The notes: generated by a model not told the origin, from the sequence alone. Shown: positions 1-8,300, numbered from the stretch's first letter. The stretch is 64,000 nt of DNA from Spirillospora albida (GCF_000718255.1 NZ_JOFJ01000015.1:124001-188000), one strand, 5' to 3'. Translations and numbers: made by a program.

Positions 1-1
1 T

Positions 2-436
2 CCGGTCGTGGACGGGCTGGAGTTCCACGAGGGCCTGAACGCCGTGTTCGTCCGGGGCGGCGTCGCGGGGAACGTCATCCCCGACGAATGCGTCGTCACG
101 GTGAACTACCGGTTCGCGCCCGACAAGTCGCCCGCCGACGCCGAGGCGTACCTTCGGGGAATCTTCGACGGCTTCGAGGTGACCGTCGTGGACATGTCGC
201 CGCCCGCCCGGCCCGGCCTCACCCACCCGGCCGCCGCCGCGTTCGCCGCGGCGAGCGGCGCCGCCGTGCGCGCGAAGCTCGGCTGGACGGACGTCGCGTT
301 CTTCTCCGGCATCGGCGTCCCCGCCGTCAACTACGGACCGGGGGAGCCCACCCTCGCCCACACGAAGGACGAGTACGCCGAGATCCCGCTGATCATCGAC
401 GCGGAGCGGCGGATGCGGGCCTGGCTCACCTCGTGA
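2..436 (+). CDS. dapE: Succinyl-diaminopimelate desuccinylase, C-terminal part (5' end outside window)
   Basis: This is the 3' part of an M20-family metallopeptidase that removes succinate from N-succinyl-LL-diaminopimelate, in the cytoplasm, on the route to lysine and meso-DAP for peptidoglycan. The frame is open to the window edge, so the N-terminal metal-binding half is missing and about 144 codons remain. Visible landmarks are NVIPDECVVTVNYRFAP (lid/dimerisation strand), TDVAFFSGIGVPAVNYGPG and LAHTKDEY near the end, whose His is a metal ligand in the family. The following LOG-family genes match the mycobacterial order dapE then LOG. The family call is safe; substrate is inferred from motifs and neighbours. 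Confidence 0.88.
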   Translation, partial: PVVDGLEFHEGLNAVFVRGGVAGNVIPDECVVTVNYRFAPDKSPADAEAYLRGIFDGFEVTVVDMSPPARPGLTHPAAAAFAAASGAAVRAKLGWTDVAFFSGIGVPAVNYGPGEPTLAHTKDEYAEIPLIIDAERRMRAWLTS

Positions 437-462
437 AAACGGTGCCGCGGCCGGGCTAGGTT
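433..462 (+). promoter_or_regulatory. Leaderless-type promoter of the first LOG gene
   Basis: GTGAAA (433-438) and TAGGTT (457-462) are 18 nt apart and resemble -35 and -10 boxes. The hexamer ends 6 nt before the ATG at 469, and no Shine-Dalgarno sequence is present, so transcription probably begins at the start codon. The -35 box overlaps the dapE stop codon. Confidence 0.5.
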
Positions 463-468
463 GGGCTC

Positions 469-1275
469 ATGACCTCCGAGAGCGACCACCGCACGCACCG
501 CCAGGGCCCGGCGACCCTGCGCGGCAGGGCCCTGCCGCAGACCACCACCGACCAGCGGCTGCTGGACAGCCGCGGCCCGTCCGACTGGCTGCACGCCGAC
601 CCGTGGCGGGTGCTGCGCATCCAGGCCGAGTTCGTCGAGGGCTTCGGCCTGCTCGCCGAGCTGCCGAAGGCGGTCAGCGTGTTCGGCAGCGCCCGCACCA
701 AGCCCGGCTCGGAGGAGTACGAGCTCGGCGTCGAGATCGGCGCCCGCCTGCACGGGGCGGGCTACGCCGTGATCACCGGCGGCGGGCCGGGCATCATGGA
801 GGCGGCGAACAAGGGCTGTGACGAGAACGGCGGCCTGTCGGTCGGCCTCGGCATCGAGCTGCCGTTCGAGCAGAAGATGAACGACTACATCGATGTCGGC
901 CTGGAGTTCCGGTACTTCTTCGTCCGCAAGACGATGTTCGTGAAGTACTCGCAGGCGTTCGTCGTGCTGCCCGGCGGCTTCGGGACCCTGGACGAGCTGT
1001 TCGAGGCGATCACCCTCGTCCAGACCACGAAGATCACCCGGTTCCCGATCGTGCTGATGGGGAGCGCGTTCTGGGGCGGGCTCCTCGACTGGGTCAAGGC
1101 CGTGATGCTCCCGTCCGGGAAGATCTCCGCGCACGACATCGAGCTCTTCCACGTCACCGACGACCCCGCCGAGGCCGTCCAGATCATCGTGGACGCCCAC
1201 CACAAGGCGGAGCAGGCGATGCTCGAGGCGCAGTCCCAGCAGGCGACCGCCGACGGCGGGGCGGACGCCGAGTGA
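469..1275 (+). CDS. LOG-family (TIGR00730) nucleotide-binding protein, paralogue 1
   Basis: This 268-residue protein belongs to the LOG/lysine-decarboxylase-like Rossmann family. Characterised members release cytokinin bases from nucleoside monophosphates; the bacterial housekeeping substrate is unsettled. The nucleotide-binding signature PGGFGTLDELFE is present (about residues 167-178), with VFGSARTK and ITGGGPGIMEAANKG upstream, both typical of the family. It is longer than the second copy, with about 60 extra N-terminal residues (RTHRQGPATLRGRALP region) seen in the actinobacterial Rv1205-like group. A TANNNT hexamer 6 nt before the ATG suggests a leaderless mRNA. It overlaps the next gene by 4 nt and is probably co-transcribed with it. 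Confidence 0.85.
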   Translation: MTSESDHRTHRQGPATLRGRALPQTTTDQRLLDSRGPSDWLHADPWRVLRIQAEFVEGFGLLAELPKAVSVFGSARTKPGSEEYELGVEIGARLHGAGYAVITGGGPGIMEAANKGCDENGGLSVGLGIELPFEQKMNDYIDVGLEFRYFFVRKTMFVKYSQAFVVLPGGFGTLDELFEAITLVQTTKITRFPIVLMGSAFWGGLLDWVKAVMLPSGKISAHDIELFHVTDDPAEAVQIIVDAHHKAEQAMLEAQSQQATADGGADAE

Positions 1276-1865
1276 CGGGCCTCGCCGTCTGCGTGTTCTG
1301 CGCGTCCAGCAGCCGGATCGACCCGGTGCACGTCGAGCTCGCGGCGCAGGTCGGGGCCGAGCTCGCCCGGCGCGGCCACGGCCTCGTCAGCGGCGGCGCG
1401 CAGGTGTCGTGCATGGGCGCGGTCGCCAGGGCGGCGCGGGCCGGCGGCGCCCGGACCGTCGGGGTGATCCCCGAGGGCCTCGTCAGCGTCGAGGTCTCCG
1501 ACGAGGACAACGACGAACTGATCGTCACGCCCGACATGCGGTCCCGGAAGGGCGAGATGGACGCCCGCAGCGACGCGTTCCTCGTCCTGCCCGGCGGCAT
1601 CGGGACGCTGGAGGAGCTGTTCGAGATCTGGACGGCCCGGGTCCTCGGCATGCACGAGAAACCGGTCGTGATCCTCGACCCGACCGGGGTGTACGCGCCG
1701 CTGAAGGAGCTCATGGCAGGGCTCGCCGAGCAGGGGTTCGTCCGTCCGAAGATCTTCGACGCGATCGGCTGGACGGCGTCCGTCACGGAGGCTTTCGACC
1801 TGCTGGAGCGGTCCCAGCCGAAGATCCAGGCCACCCACGAGGACCTCGCCGAAGCGGAGCTGTGA
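1272..1865 (+). CDS. LOG-family (TIGR00730) protein, paralogue 2
   Basis: This is a second LOG-family protein, 197 residues, close to the usual size. The signature PGGIGTLEELFEIW is intact and is preceded by VCVFCASSSRIDP and GLVSGGAQVSCMG, where the usual glycine-rich loop is GGGxxGLMG; the loop here is altered (SGGAQVSCMG), but the catalytic Arg/Glu segment MRSRKGEMDARSDAF looks normal. The GTG start overlaps the previous stop (GTGA), implying translational coupling of the two paralogues. Phosphoribohydrolase activity on nucleotides is the likely chemistry; the physiological substrate is not known. Confidence 0.83.
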   Translation: MTGLAVCVFCASSSRIDPVHVELAAQVGAELARRGHGLVSGGAQVSCMGAVARAARAGGARTVGVIPEGLVSVEVSDEDNDELIVTPDMRSRKGEMDARSDAFLVLPGGIGTLEELFEIWTARVLGMHEKPVVILDPTGVYAPLKELMAGLAEQGFVRPKIFDAIGWTASVTEAFDLLERSQPKIQATHEDLAEAEL

Positions 1866-1895
1866 CCCCCCGGACCAAGATTGTCCTGGGGGTTT
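1866..1895 (+). terminator. Hairpin terminator after the LOG pair
   Basis: Arms at 1866-1875 and 1883-1892 pair with one mismatch (CCCCCCGGAC with GTCCTGGGGG), separated by 7 nt and followed by TTT. It closes the dapE-LOG-LOG unit. Confidence 0.55.
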
Positions 1896-1983
1896 CCCGG
1901 TGCGCACGGCACCGTTCACCGCCGGTTCAGGGGCGCGGACCAGGCTCACGCTCGATTCCATCACGTGTGCCCAAGGAGTGCCC

Positions 1984-3306
1984 ATGTCCGTAACCCGTCG
2001 CGGGGTCGTCAAGGGCGGCGCGGCCGGCGCCCTGTCCATCGCCCTCGCCGGCAGCCTCGACTCGATCTTCCAGACCTCCGCCGGCGCCGACACCGGCGAG
2101 GCGTTCGGGTACGGTCCCCTGATCCCCGACCCCAAGGGCGTGCTCGACCTGCCCAAGGGGTTCTCCTACAAGGTCCTGTCGGTGGAGGGCGACCCCATCT
2201 CCGACGGCGTCGTCGTCCCCGGCAAGCACGACGGCATGGCGACCTACCCGGGCGGCCGCCTCGGCCGGACGCGCCTCGTCCGCAACCACGAGCAGGGCGG
2301 CAGCGGCACCAAGGCCGTCGCCCGTCCCGAGTGGACCTACGACCCGGCCGCGTACGGCGGCACCACCACGCTCGAGGTCGACCGGGACGGCGACCTGGTC
2401 TCCCAGTACGTCAGCCTCGCCGGGACGGCCGTCAACTGCGCCGGCGGCCGCACCCCGTGGGGCACCTGGCTGACCTGCGAGGAGACCGAGGGCTTCACGG
2501 GCCAGACGAAGAGCCACGGCTGGGTCTTCGAGGTCGACCCGACCGGCCGCAGGACCAGGCCCGAGCCGCTCACCGGCCTCGGCCGCTTCGCCCACGAGGC
2601 CGTCGCCGTCGACCCGCACACCAACATCTGCTACCTCACCGAGGACGCGTCGAAGCCGTTCGGGCTGTTCTACCGGTTCACGCCCCGCCACCACCGCAGC
2701 GGCTACCACGCCTACATGGCGGGCGGCACCCTCGAGGCGCTGCGGGTCCCGGGCGTCAAGGACCTGTCCGCCGTCCAGGAGCCGGGCACGCGGCTGCGCG
2801 CCACCTGGGTGAAGGTCGCCGACCCGTCGGCGAAGCAGACCTCCATCCGCAAGCAGTACGAGGACGAGCAGATCACCCGCAGCCAGAAGCTCGAGGGCGC
2901 CTGGTGGAGCCGCGGCAAGGCGTACTTCGTCGCGAGCTACTCCGACACCGGCGCCGGTGCCGCCGCCGACCACGCCGGCCAGGTCTGGACGTACTGCCCG
3001 CGCACCCGGACGGTCGAGCTGGAGCTCGTGTTCAAGCCGGGCGGCCGGTTCGACTCGCCGGACAACATCACCGTCTCCCCGTACGGCGGCGGCGTGATCC
3101 TCGCCGAGGACGGCGACGGCGAGCAGTACCTCATCGGCACCAACCGCCGGAACCAGCCGTTCGCGTTCGCCCGCAACGCCGCCAACGACAGCGAGTTCTG
3201 CGGTGTGACGTTCTCCCCGGACGGCCGCACGCTGTTCGCGAACCGCCAGTCCGGCCCCGGCGCGACCTTCGCCGTCACGGGCCCCTGGCACCGCCTGCGC
3301 GGCTGA
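1984..3306 (+). CDS. PhoX/DUF839-family phosphatase-like protein, Tat-exported
   Basis: The 440-residue product belongs to the PhoX/DUF839 family of secreted beta-propeller phosphatases, which use Ca and Fe in place of zinc. The N-terminus has a twin-arginine signal (SVTRRGVVKGG, then a hydrophobic stretch ending near SAGA), so it should be exported folded. Family landmarks are GKHDGMATYPGG, RNHEQGG, NCAGGRTPWGTWLTCEET and SPDNITVSPYGG. The ATG at 1984 was chosen because AAGGAG lies 5-6 nt before it; an upstream in-frame start at 1900 has no ribosome site and would bury the Tat signal. It stands alone between a terminator and a convergent gene. Substrate is unproven; family relatives include phosphodiester and phosphomonoester hydrolases. 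Confidence 0.8.
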   Translation: MSVTRRGVVKGGAAGALSIALAGSLDSIFQTSAGADTGEAFGYGPLIPDPKGVLDLPKGFSYKVLSVEGDPISDGVVVPGKHDGMATYPGGRLGRTRLVRNHEQGGSGTKAVARPEWTYDPAAYGGTTTLEVDRDGDLVSQYVSLAGTAVNCAGGRTPWGTWLTCEETEGFTGQTKSHGWVFEVDPTGRRTRPEPLTGLGRFAHEAVAVDPHTNICYLTEDASKPFGLFYRFTPRHHRSGYHAYMAGGTLEALRVPGVKDLSAVQEPGTRLRATWVKVADPSAKQTSIRKQYEDEQITRSQKLEGAWWSRGKAYFVASYSDTGAGAAADHAGQVWTYCPRTRTVELELVFKPGGRFDSPDNITVSPYGGGVILAEDGDGEQYLIGTNRRNQPFAFARNAANDSEFCGVTFSPDGRTLFANRQSGPGATFAVTGPWHRLRG

Positions 3307-3315
3307 CGCCCCGTC

Positions 3316-3621
3316 CTAGGCGAGGCCCCTGCGGGTCGCGGCGGGCGGGCGGGCCCCCTTGATGGACGCCACCATGTCCAGGACCTGGCGCAGCCCGTCC
3401 GCCTGCGCGGCGGGCGCGCGGAACACGCTCGCGCCCAGCCACGCGTAGACGGAGGCCGCCGCGAGGAGCCCCGGATCGGGGCCCGTCTCGGCGGTCTCCA
3501 GCGTCACCAGCACCGCGTCCCCTGAGGCGGCGAGCCGCGCCACGCGGTCCGCGGGGGGCGCGGTGCCCGCGTCCACGGCCCCGTCCGGAACCGGCGCGTC
3601 CGGTGGCAGGACCCTGCTCAT
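3316..3621 (-). CDS. Short dihydropteroate-synthase-like protein (C-terminal barrel segment only)
   Basis: The 101-residue product ends with AASVYAWLGASVFRAP and QVLDMVASIKGARPPAATRRG, which closely resembles the last strand and helix of actinobacterial dihydropteroate synthase (FolP), including the RPP..RRGLA tail. The pterin- and sulfa-binding loops that make up the rest of the TIM barrel are absent, so it cannot have FolP activity on its own. It lies where M. tuberculosis carries folP2, between a LOG gene and a DivIVA-like gene, but in the opposite orientation. It may be a decayed folP2 kept as a small protein, or a new regulatory protein. Similarity is judged by eye. Confidence 0.6.
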   Translation of the reverse strand: MSRVLPPDAPVPDGAVDAGTAPPADRVARLAASGDAVLVTLETAETGPDPGLLAAASVYAWLGASVFRAPAAQADGLRQVLDMVASIKGARPPAATRRGLA

Positions 3622-3678
3622 CTGAACCGCCACCGTCTCATCCGAACCGACACCGTGCGTGCACCCCCATGCGGTCAA

Positions 3679-3725
3679 GCATGGCACGATCGGTGCGGTC
3701 GGGCATGGCGCGGTCGGTGCGGTCG
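3679..3725. repeat. Two copies of a 23-bp direct repeat
   Basis: Units at 3679-3701 and 3703-3725 begin GCATGGC and end GGTGCGGTCG and differ at about two positions. They lie in the divergent intergenic region between the short FolP-like gene and the DivIVA-like gene. Role unknown. Confidence 0.6.
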
Positions 3726-3781
3726 AGGACGGCACCGATCGGCGCGTCCCCGCCCGGCGCGTGACAGAGGGGAGCAGGATC

Positions 3782-4171
3782 GTGATGGTGGTCGTCGTCC
3801 TGGCCGGCCTCGCCGTGCTGGGCGCCGTCGTCGCGCTCGCCATGGGGCGGGGCGGCGAGCTGGCCGCGGTCCGTCCCGACCACCCGCCGTCTCCGCTGCC
3901 CGACGACCGGCCGGTCATGGGGATGGAGGTCGCGTACCTGCGGCTGCCCCACAGCCTGATCGGCTACCAGACGGACGTCGCCGACGAGGTGGTGCGGCGG
4001 CTCGCGGCGGAGCTGTCCCAGCGCGACCTCCGCATCGCCGACCTGGAGCACCGGGTGAACGAGCTTCACCACCACCTGCGCGAACTCGAGGCCGGCGAGC
4101 AGGAGTCGCGGGACCTCGACGTCCCGGAGCCGGAGACCGGCGAGACCGGTCCTGTCGGTGGCGTGCTGTAG
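3782..4171 (+). CDS. DivIVA-like membrane-anchored coiled-coil protein
   Basis: This 129-residue protein has one N-terminal transmembrane segment (VVVVLAGLAVLGAVVALAM) followed by a cytoplasmic part with VAYLRLPHSLIGYQTDVADEVV, matching the short DivIVA domain core (membrane-curvature motif then GY..DEVD-like helix), and a coiled coil ELSQRDLRIADLEHRVNELHHHL. The tail is acidic. GTG at 3782 is chosen with GGAG 7 nt upstream; the ATG at 3785 is an alternative. By position it corresponds to Rv1209. Such proteins probably take part in polar growth or division; partners are unknown. The next gene begins 9 nt downstream. Confidence 0.72.
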   Translation: MMVVVVLAGLAVLGAVVALAMGRGGELAAVRPDHPPSPLPDDRPVMGMEVAYLRLPHSLIGYQTDVADEVVRRLAAELSQRDLRIADLEHRVNELHHHLRELEAGEQESRDLDVPEPETGETGPVGGVL

Positions 4172-4180
4172 ACAGATGCG

Positions 4181-4756
4181 GTGAGCACCGCGATCCAGGG
4201 CGAGGACGGCCTCGCCCGCTGCCCCTGGGGCCTGTCGACGCCCGAGTACATCGCCTACCACGACGAGGAGTGGGGCCGCCCGGTCCGCGACGACCAGGGC
4301 CTGTACGAGAGGCTCTGCCTGGAGGCGTTCCAGTCGGGCCTGTCGTGGCTGACGATCCTGCGCAAGCGCGAGGGGTTCCGCGCCGCGTTCCTCGGCTTCG
4401 ACATGGCGAAGGTCGCCGCGTTCGGCCCGGACGACGTCGACCGCCTGATGGCGGACGCGTCCATCGTCCGGAACCGGGCGAAGATCGAGGCGGCGGTCGC
4501 GAACGCGCGGGCCGCCCTCGACCTGCCCGGCGGCCTCGCCGCGACGGCCTGGAGGTACGCCGACCCCGGCACCCCGCCCCGCGCGGACATGTCCGACGTC
4601 CCGGCGTGGACCGACGCGTCGAAGGCCCTCGCCAAGGAGCTGAAGCGCAACGGGTTCCGGTTCGTCGGCCCCACGACCGCCTACGCGCTCATGCAGGCGT
4701 GCGGCCTCGTGGACGACCATCTCGCCGACTGCCACCGCCGGGGCGCCTACCGCTGA
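4181..4756 (+). CDS. tag: DNA-3-methyladenine glycosylase I
   Basis: This 191-residue HhH-GPD glycosylase excises 3-methyladenine from alkylated DNA in base-excision repair. The zinc site of the family is complete: Cys14 and His27 (CPW..YHDEEWG) plus the C-terminal pair in CGLVDDHLADC, spaced His-x3-Cys as in E. coli Tag. The LSWLTILRKREGFR and FVGPTTAYALMQACG segments are also typical. A TAGACA hexamer (4169-4174), which includes the stop codon of the preceding gene, sits 6 nt before the GTG, so it probably has its own leaderless promoter besides read-through. The corresponding mycobacterial gene is Rv1210. Confidence 0.93.
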   Translation: MSTAIQGEDGLARCPWGLSTPEYIAYHDEEWGRPVRDDQGLYERLCLEAFQSGLSWLTILRKREGFRAAFLGFDMAKVAAFGPDDVDRLMADASIVRNRAKIEAAVANARAALDLPGGLAATAWRYADPGTPPRADMSDVPAWTDASKALAKELKRNGFRFVGPTTAYALMQACGLVDDHLADCHRRGAYR

Positions 4757-4780
4757 CCCCCGGCCGCCGCCGAACCTCCT

Positions 4781-5575
4781 CTACCTGCCCTGGAACGTCG
4801 GGCGCTCCTTCTTGAGGAACGACTCGGTGGCGTTCTGGTGGTCGGCGGTCCCCGCGCATTCGTCCTGCAGGACGGCCTCGCGTTCGAGGGCGTCCGCGAG
4901 GGTGGCGGACGCGGCCGTGTCCAGGGCCGACTTCACCGCGGCGTAGGCGGCGGTGGGGCCCTCGGCGAGGCGGCGGGCCAGCTCCACGGCGGCGGGCGCG
5001 AGCTCGTCGGCGGGGACGACGCGGCTGATCAGGCCGAGGTCGAGGGCGTCCTGGGCCTTGAGGGTGCCGCCGAGCAGAAGGAGTTCGGCGGCCTTGGCGC
5101 GGCCCACGAGGCGCTGGAGCGTCCACGAGATGCCGCTGTCGGGCGCGAGGCCGATGCCCGTGAACGCCGTCGTGAACTTCGCGGTGTCGGCCGCGACCAC
5201 CAGGTCGCACGCCAGCGCGAGGGACATCCCGGCGCCCGCCGCGACGCCGTTCACGGCCGCGACCACCGGCTTCGCCATACCCGCGAGGCCGAGCACGATC
5301 GGGTTGTAGTGGCGCCGGACGGTGTCGTCCAGCCCCTTGCCCGCCGCGAGGTTGTCGGCGTGCTCGCGGAGGTCCTGGCCCGCGCAGAACGCCCGGCCGG
5401 CCCCGGTGAGGATCACCGCCCGCGCCGTGTCGTCGGCGGCGGCCCGCTCCACGGCGGCGCGGAGCGCGTCCTTGGCCTCACCCGTCAGAGAGTTCATCGA
5501 GGCGGGCCGGTTCAGTGTGATTGTTCCCACACCGTCGGTCACGTCGTACAGGACGGTGTCAGTCGCGTGGCTCAT
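4781..5575 (-). CDS. paaG: Enoyl-CoA hydratase/isomerase, PaaG-like
   Basis: The 264-residue crotonase-fold protein carries the oxyanion-hole segments AFCAGQDL and NGVAAGAGMSLALACD. The loop IGLAPDSGISW contains the Asp typical of PaaG, the 1,2-epoxyphenylacetyl-CoA isomerase, in place of the hydratase glutamate. ATG at 5575 is chosen because GGGAGG lies about 9 nt upstream; a GTG two codons earlier is too close. The gene overlaps the end of paaX by 17 nt and is its operon partner. No other phenylacetate genes are nearby, so the true substrate may be a different acyl-CoA. Confidence 0.82.
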   Translation of the reverse strand: MSHATDTVLYDVTDGVGTITLNRPASMNSLTGEAKDALRAAVERAAADDTARAVILTGAGRAFCAGQDLREHADNLAAGKGLDDTVRRHYNPIVLGLAGMAKPVVAAVNGVAAGAGMSLALACDLVVAADTAKFTTAFTGIGLAPDSGISWTLQRLVGRAKAAELLLLGGTLKAQDALDLGLISRVVPADELAPAAVELARRLAEGPTAAYAAVKSALDTAASATLADALEREAVLQDECAGTADHQNATESFLKKERPTFQGR

Positions 5576-6350
5576 CGTCACATCCTCCCAGGCAACCTTC
5601 CACGAACCGGGAGGCGGCGGGCAAGAGCAGTCCCGCCCGCGCGTCGAAGAACCGCGCCGCCCGCGTCCCCGGCCAGCCGGCGGGCAGCAGCTCGGCGGGC
5701 AGGCCCGGGTCGCTGAACAGGAACTTGCGCCACTCGTGGACGAGCCTGCTGCGCTGCGCGAACGCCTGCTCGTCCGTCTCCGGCGCGGCGGCGAGCGCTG
5801 CCTGCGCGCCGGCGAGCCAGCGCTCGTAGGCGCGGGCGAGGCCGTCCAGGTCCCAGGCCCGCGCGACGAGCCCGTGCGGGTCGCCCTCGTACGCGGAGCG
5901 GAACCGCTCCGCGCGGACGGACTCCGCCGCGAGCAGCGGATCCAGCTCCGGGGACGCCCGCGGCCCGATCCAGGTCGCCTCGTCCAGCCGCGCGTACCCG
6001 AGGTAGGCGAGGCCCGCCGTCAGCCGGTCGCGGCGCGCCCGGTCCCGGACGCGCTCGACCACCAGGACGTGCCAGTGCCCGTCCCAGGGGCCGAGGTCCC
6101 GGTAGACGCGCTGCGCCGCGTCGTCCATCCGCCGCAGGCCGCGGGGGGTGAGCGCGTACCCGGGACCCCGCGGCAGCCGGACGGGCTCCAGCCACTCCTG
6201 CCGCACCATCCGCGACACCGCGGTACGGACGGCGGGGGCGGCTATGCCGAGCGCCGCCATCAGGCGCACCAGCGCGGCGATCGGGGCCTTTCCGCCCCGC
6301 TCGCGGAGGTGGTCCCCGTACAGATCGAACAGCGCCGAACGAGCGTTCAT
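5559..6350 (-). CDS. paaX: PaaX-family transcriptional regulator
   Basis: The 263-residue protein has the PaaX layout: an N-terminal winged helix (ARSALFDLYGDHLRERGG ... VRTAVSRMVRQEWLEPVR) followed by a central Cas2-like fold and a C-terminal helical domain ending LVHEWRKFLFSDPGLP, a family hallmark. PaaX represses phenylacetate catabolism until phenylacetyl-CoA is bound. It is translated ahead of the PaaG-like gene and overlaps it, so it probably controls its own operon. The 158-nt region between it and the divergent DUF3117 gene should hold the operator; no convincing palindrome was found. Confidence 0.85.
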   Translation of the reverse strand: MNARSALFDLYGDHLRERGGKAPIAALVRLMAALGIAAPAVRTAVSRMVRQEWLEPVRLPRGPGYALTPRGLRRMDDAAQRVYRDLGPWDGHWHVLVVERVRDRARRDRLTAGLAYLGYARLDEATWIGPRASPELDPLLAAESVRAERFRSAYEGDPHGLVARAWDLDGLARAYERWLAGAQAALAAAPETDEQAFAQRSRLVHEWRKFLFSDPGLPAELLPAGWPGTRAARFFDARAGLLLPAASRFVEGCLGGCDDEPRD

Positions 6351-6508
6351 GCGACCAGTCTTCCGATCTGGAGGCTGATCGTTACCACTTCGCGCCCGGA
6401 AGACGAGATAATGGACCACTACTGATGACGCGGATGCGACAGGCGGCCACGCGGCCAACGGTGCCCGGAGGCCCCACGCGGCCCTAACGGCAGGAAGGGG
6501 ATGCACGC

Positions 6509-6676
6509 ATGGCGGCGATGAAGCCGCGGACGGGAGACGGTCCGCTCGAAGTGACCAAGGAGGGACGCGGAATCGTCATGCGGGTCCCGCTGGAGGGTGG
6601 CGGCCGTCTCGTGGTCGAGCTGTCCGCCGACGAGGCCAAGGAGCTCGGCGAGGCCCTCAAGGACGTCGTGGGCTAG
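6509..6676 (+). CDS. DUF3117 small conserved protein
   Basis: This 55-residue protein reads MAAMKPRTGDGPLEVTKEGR followed by an RGIVMRVPLEGGGRLVVELS beta segment and a short helix SADEAKELGEALKDVVG. This is the actinobacterial DUF3117 pattern (Rv1211 in M. tuberculosis), whose function is unknown. GGAAGGGG (6493-6500) provides a ribosome site 8 nt from the ATG. It is monocistronic, with a hairpin 24 nt downstream, and lies in the mycobacterial gene order after the tag glycosylase. Confidence 0.85.
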   Translation: MAAMKPRTGDGPLEVTKEGRGIVMRVPLEGGGRLVVELSADEAKELGEALKDVVG

Positions 6677-6696
6677 AAACGCCCGCCCTCGGTGAC

Positions 6697-6720
6697 GGTC
6701 CCGGCGGAGCCGCCGGGGCC
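6697..6720 (+). terminator. Stem-loop after the DUF3117 gene
   Basis: CCCGGCGG (6700-6707) pairs with CCGCCGGG (6710-6717); the outer bases extend the stem with a wobble pair. No T-run follows, so termination efficiency is uncertain. Confidence 0.4.
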
Positions 6721-6788
6721 ATTGCCGTCTCCTGGGGGCGAATGCCGCGTCCGGAACGATTCAGAGCGACATCAGGGGGAGCACCACC

Positions 6789-8252
6789 ATGCCCATCGAG
6801 ACCCGAGTGCGCGGCGCGGGCGGCACCGTGTCGCGGACGGCCGCCGACCTCGGGGCCGAGGTGGTGGCGGTGCCCGTCCGGTCCGGCCCCGTGGCGCCCG
6901 CCGCCGAGGTCGCGTCCGGTCTGCCGTTCACGCTGGACGAGCTGCTCGACCTGCACCGGGCCAAGGGCGAGCCCGGCGAGATCACCGCCACCCAGGTGCG
7001 GGTGGGCGACCGCGTCCGCGAACTGCTCCTGTACGGGGTCGGCGACGCGGAACCGGCCGACCTGCGCAAGGCGGGGGCGGCGCTGGCGCGCCGCGGCAGG
7101 GGCCGCACGGCCCTCGTGGCGGGCGTCCCGGCGGGCGACCTCGCCGCCTTCGTGGAGGGCGCGCTGCTCGCGTCCTACACCTTCAAGATCGGCTCTCCGA
7201 GCGGGAAGCAGCCCCTCGCGACCCTGGCCGTGCTGACGGAGGCCGGTCCGGAGGCCGACGCCCCCGCGATCGAGCGCGGGACGGCCCGCGCGGCGGCGGC
7301 GGCGCTGGCCCGCGACCTCGCGAACACCCCGTCCGGCGAGAAGGACCCGGCCTGGCTGGCGGCCGAGGCCCGGCGGATCGCGGAGGGCGGCGGGCTGACC
7401 GTCCGCGTCCGCGACGAGAGGGACCTGGCCGACGGCGGCTTCGGCGGGATCCTCGCCGTGGGCGCCGGCTCGGCGCGCCCGCCCCGCCTGATCGAGGTCT
7501 CCCACATCCCGGACGGGACGCCGGACAGGCACGTCGTCCTCGTCGGCAAGGGCATCACGTTCGACACCGGCGGCCTCTCGCTCAAGCCCAACGAGGGCAT
7601 GAAGACGATGAAGACCGACATGGCGGGCGGCGGTGTCGTCCTCGCGGTCATGAGCGCCCTCCGCGGCCTCGGTGTCCGCGCCCGCGTGACGGGGCTGGTC
7701 GCGGCGGCGGAGAACATGCCGTCCGGGTCCGCGATGCGGCCGGGCGACGTCATCGCGCACTACGGCGGCACGACGTCCGAGGTCCTCAACACCGACGCGG
7801 AGGGCCGGCTCGTCCTCGCCGACGCGCTCGCCTACGCCGACGCCGAGCTGGACCCCGACGTGATCGTGGATGTGGCGACGCTCACCGGTGCCGCGAAGGT
7901 CGCGCTCGGCCTCCGCCACGGCGCCCTGTTCGCCACCGACGACGCCCTCGCCGCCGCGCTCACCGAGGCGGGGGCGCGCGCGGGGGAGCCGCTGTGGCGC
8001 CTGCCGCTCGTCGACGACTACCGTCCCGCGCTCGACTCGGACGTCGCCGACATCAACAACATCGGCCGCGGCGGCTACGGCGCCGGCTCCATCACGGCCG
8101 CCCTGTTCCTGCGCGAGTTCGTCGGCGGCCGCTCCTGGGCGCACCTCGACATCGCCGGTCCCGGACGCGCCACGTCCGACGACGCCGAGATCACCCGCGG
8201 CGCGACCGGCTACGGCACCCGCCTGCTCCTCGACTGGCTGGCACCCGCCTGA
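6789..8252 (+). CDS. pepA: Leucyl aminopeptidase (M17 family)
   Basis: The 487-residue cytosolic two-metal aminopeptidase releases N-terminal residues from peptides, often as a hexamer. The catalytic domain has VGKGITFDTGG (metal-ligand Lys about 254), TDMAGG and the signature NTDAEGRLVLADAL (residues 334-347) carrying the metal-binding Asp and Glu. The N-terminal alpha/beta domain is shorter and divergent, as usual. AGGGGGAG lies just upstream of the ATG. It appears monocistronic, with a convergent membrane-protein gene following. Some M17 enzymes also bind DNA in other bacteria; nothing here shows that. Confidence 0.93.
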   Translation: MPIETRVRGAGGTVSRTAADLGAEVVAVPVRSGPVAPAAEVASGLPFTLDELLDLHRAKGEPGEITATQVRVGDRVRELLLYGVGDAEPADLRKAGAALARRGRGRTALVAGVPAGDLAAFVEGALLASYTFKIGSPSGKQPLATLAVLTEAGPEADAPAIERGTARAAAAALARDLANTPSGEKDPAWLAAEARRIAEGGGLTVRVRDERDLADGGFGGILAVGAGSARPPRLIEVSHIPDGTPDRHVVLVGKGITFDTGGLSLKPNEGMKTMKTDMAGGGVVLAVMSALRGLGVRARVTGLVAAAENMPSGSAMRPGDVIAHYGGTTSEVLNTDAEGRLVLADALAYADAELDPDVIVDVATLTGAAKVALGLRHGALFATDDALAAALTEAGARAGEPLWRLPLVDDYRPALDSDVADINNIGRGGYGAGSITAALFLREFVGGRSWAHLDIAGPGRATSDDAEITRGATGYGTRLLLDWLAPA

Positions 8253-8300
8253 CCCGATCACGGGACGCCCCACCCGGGCCGGTCGGCCGCCGGCCTCGGT

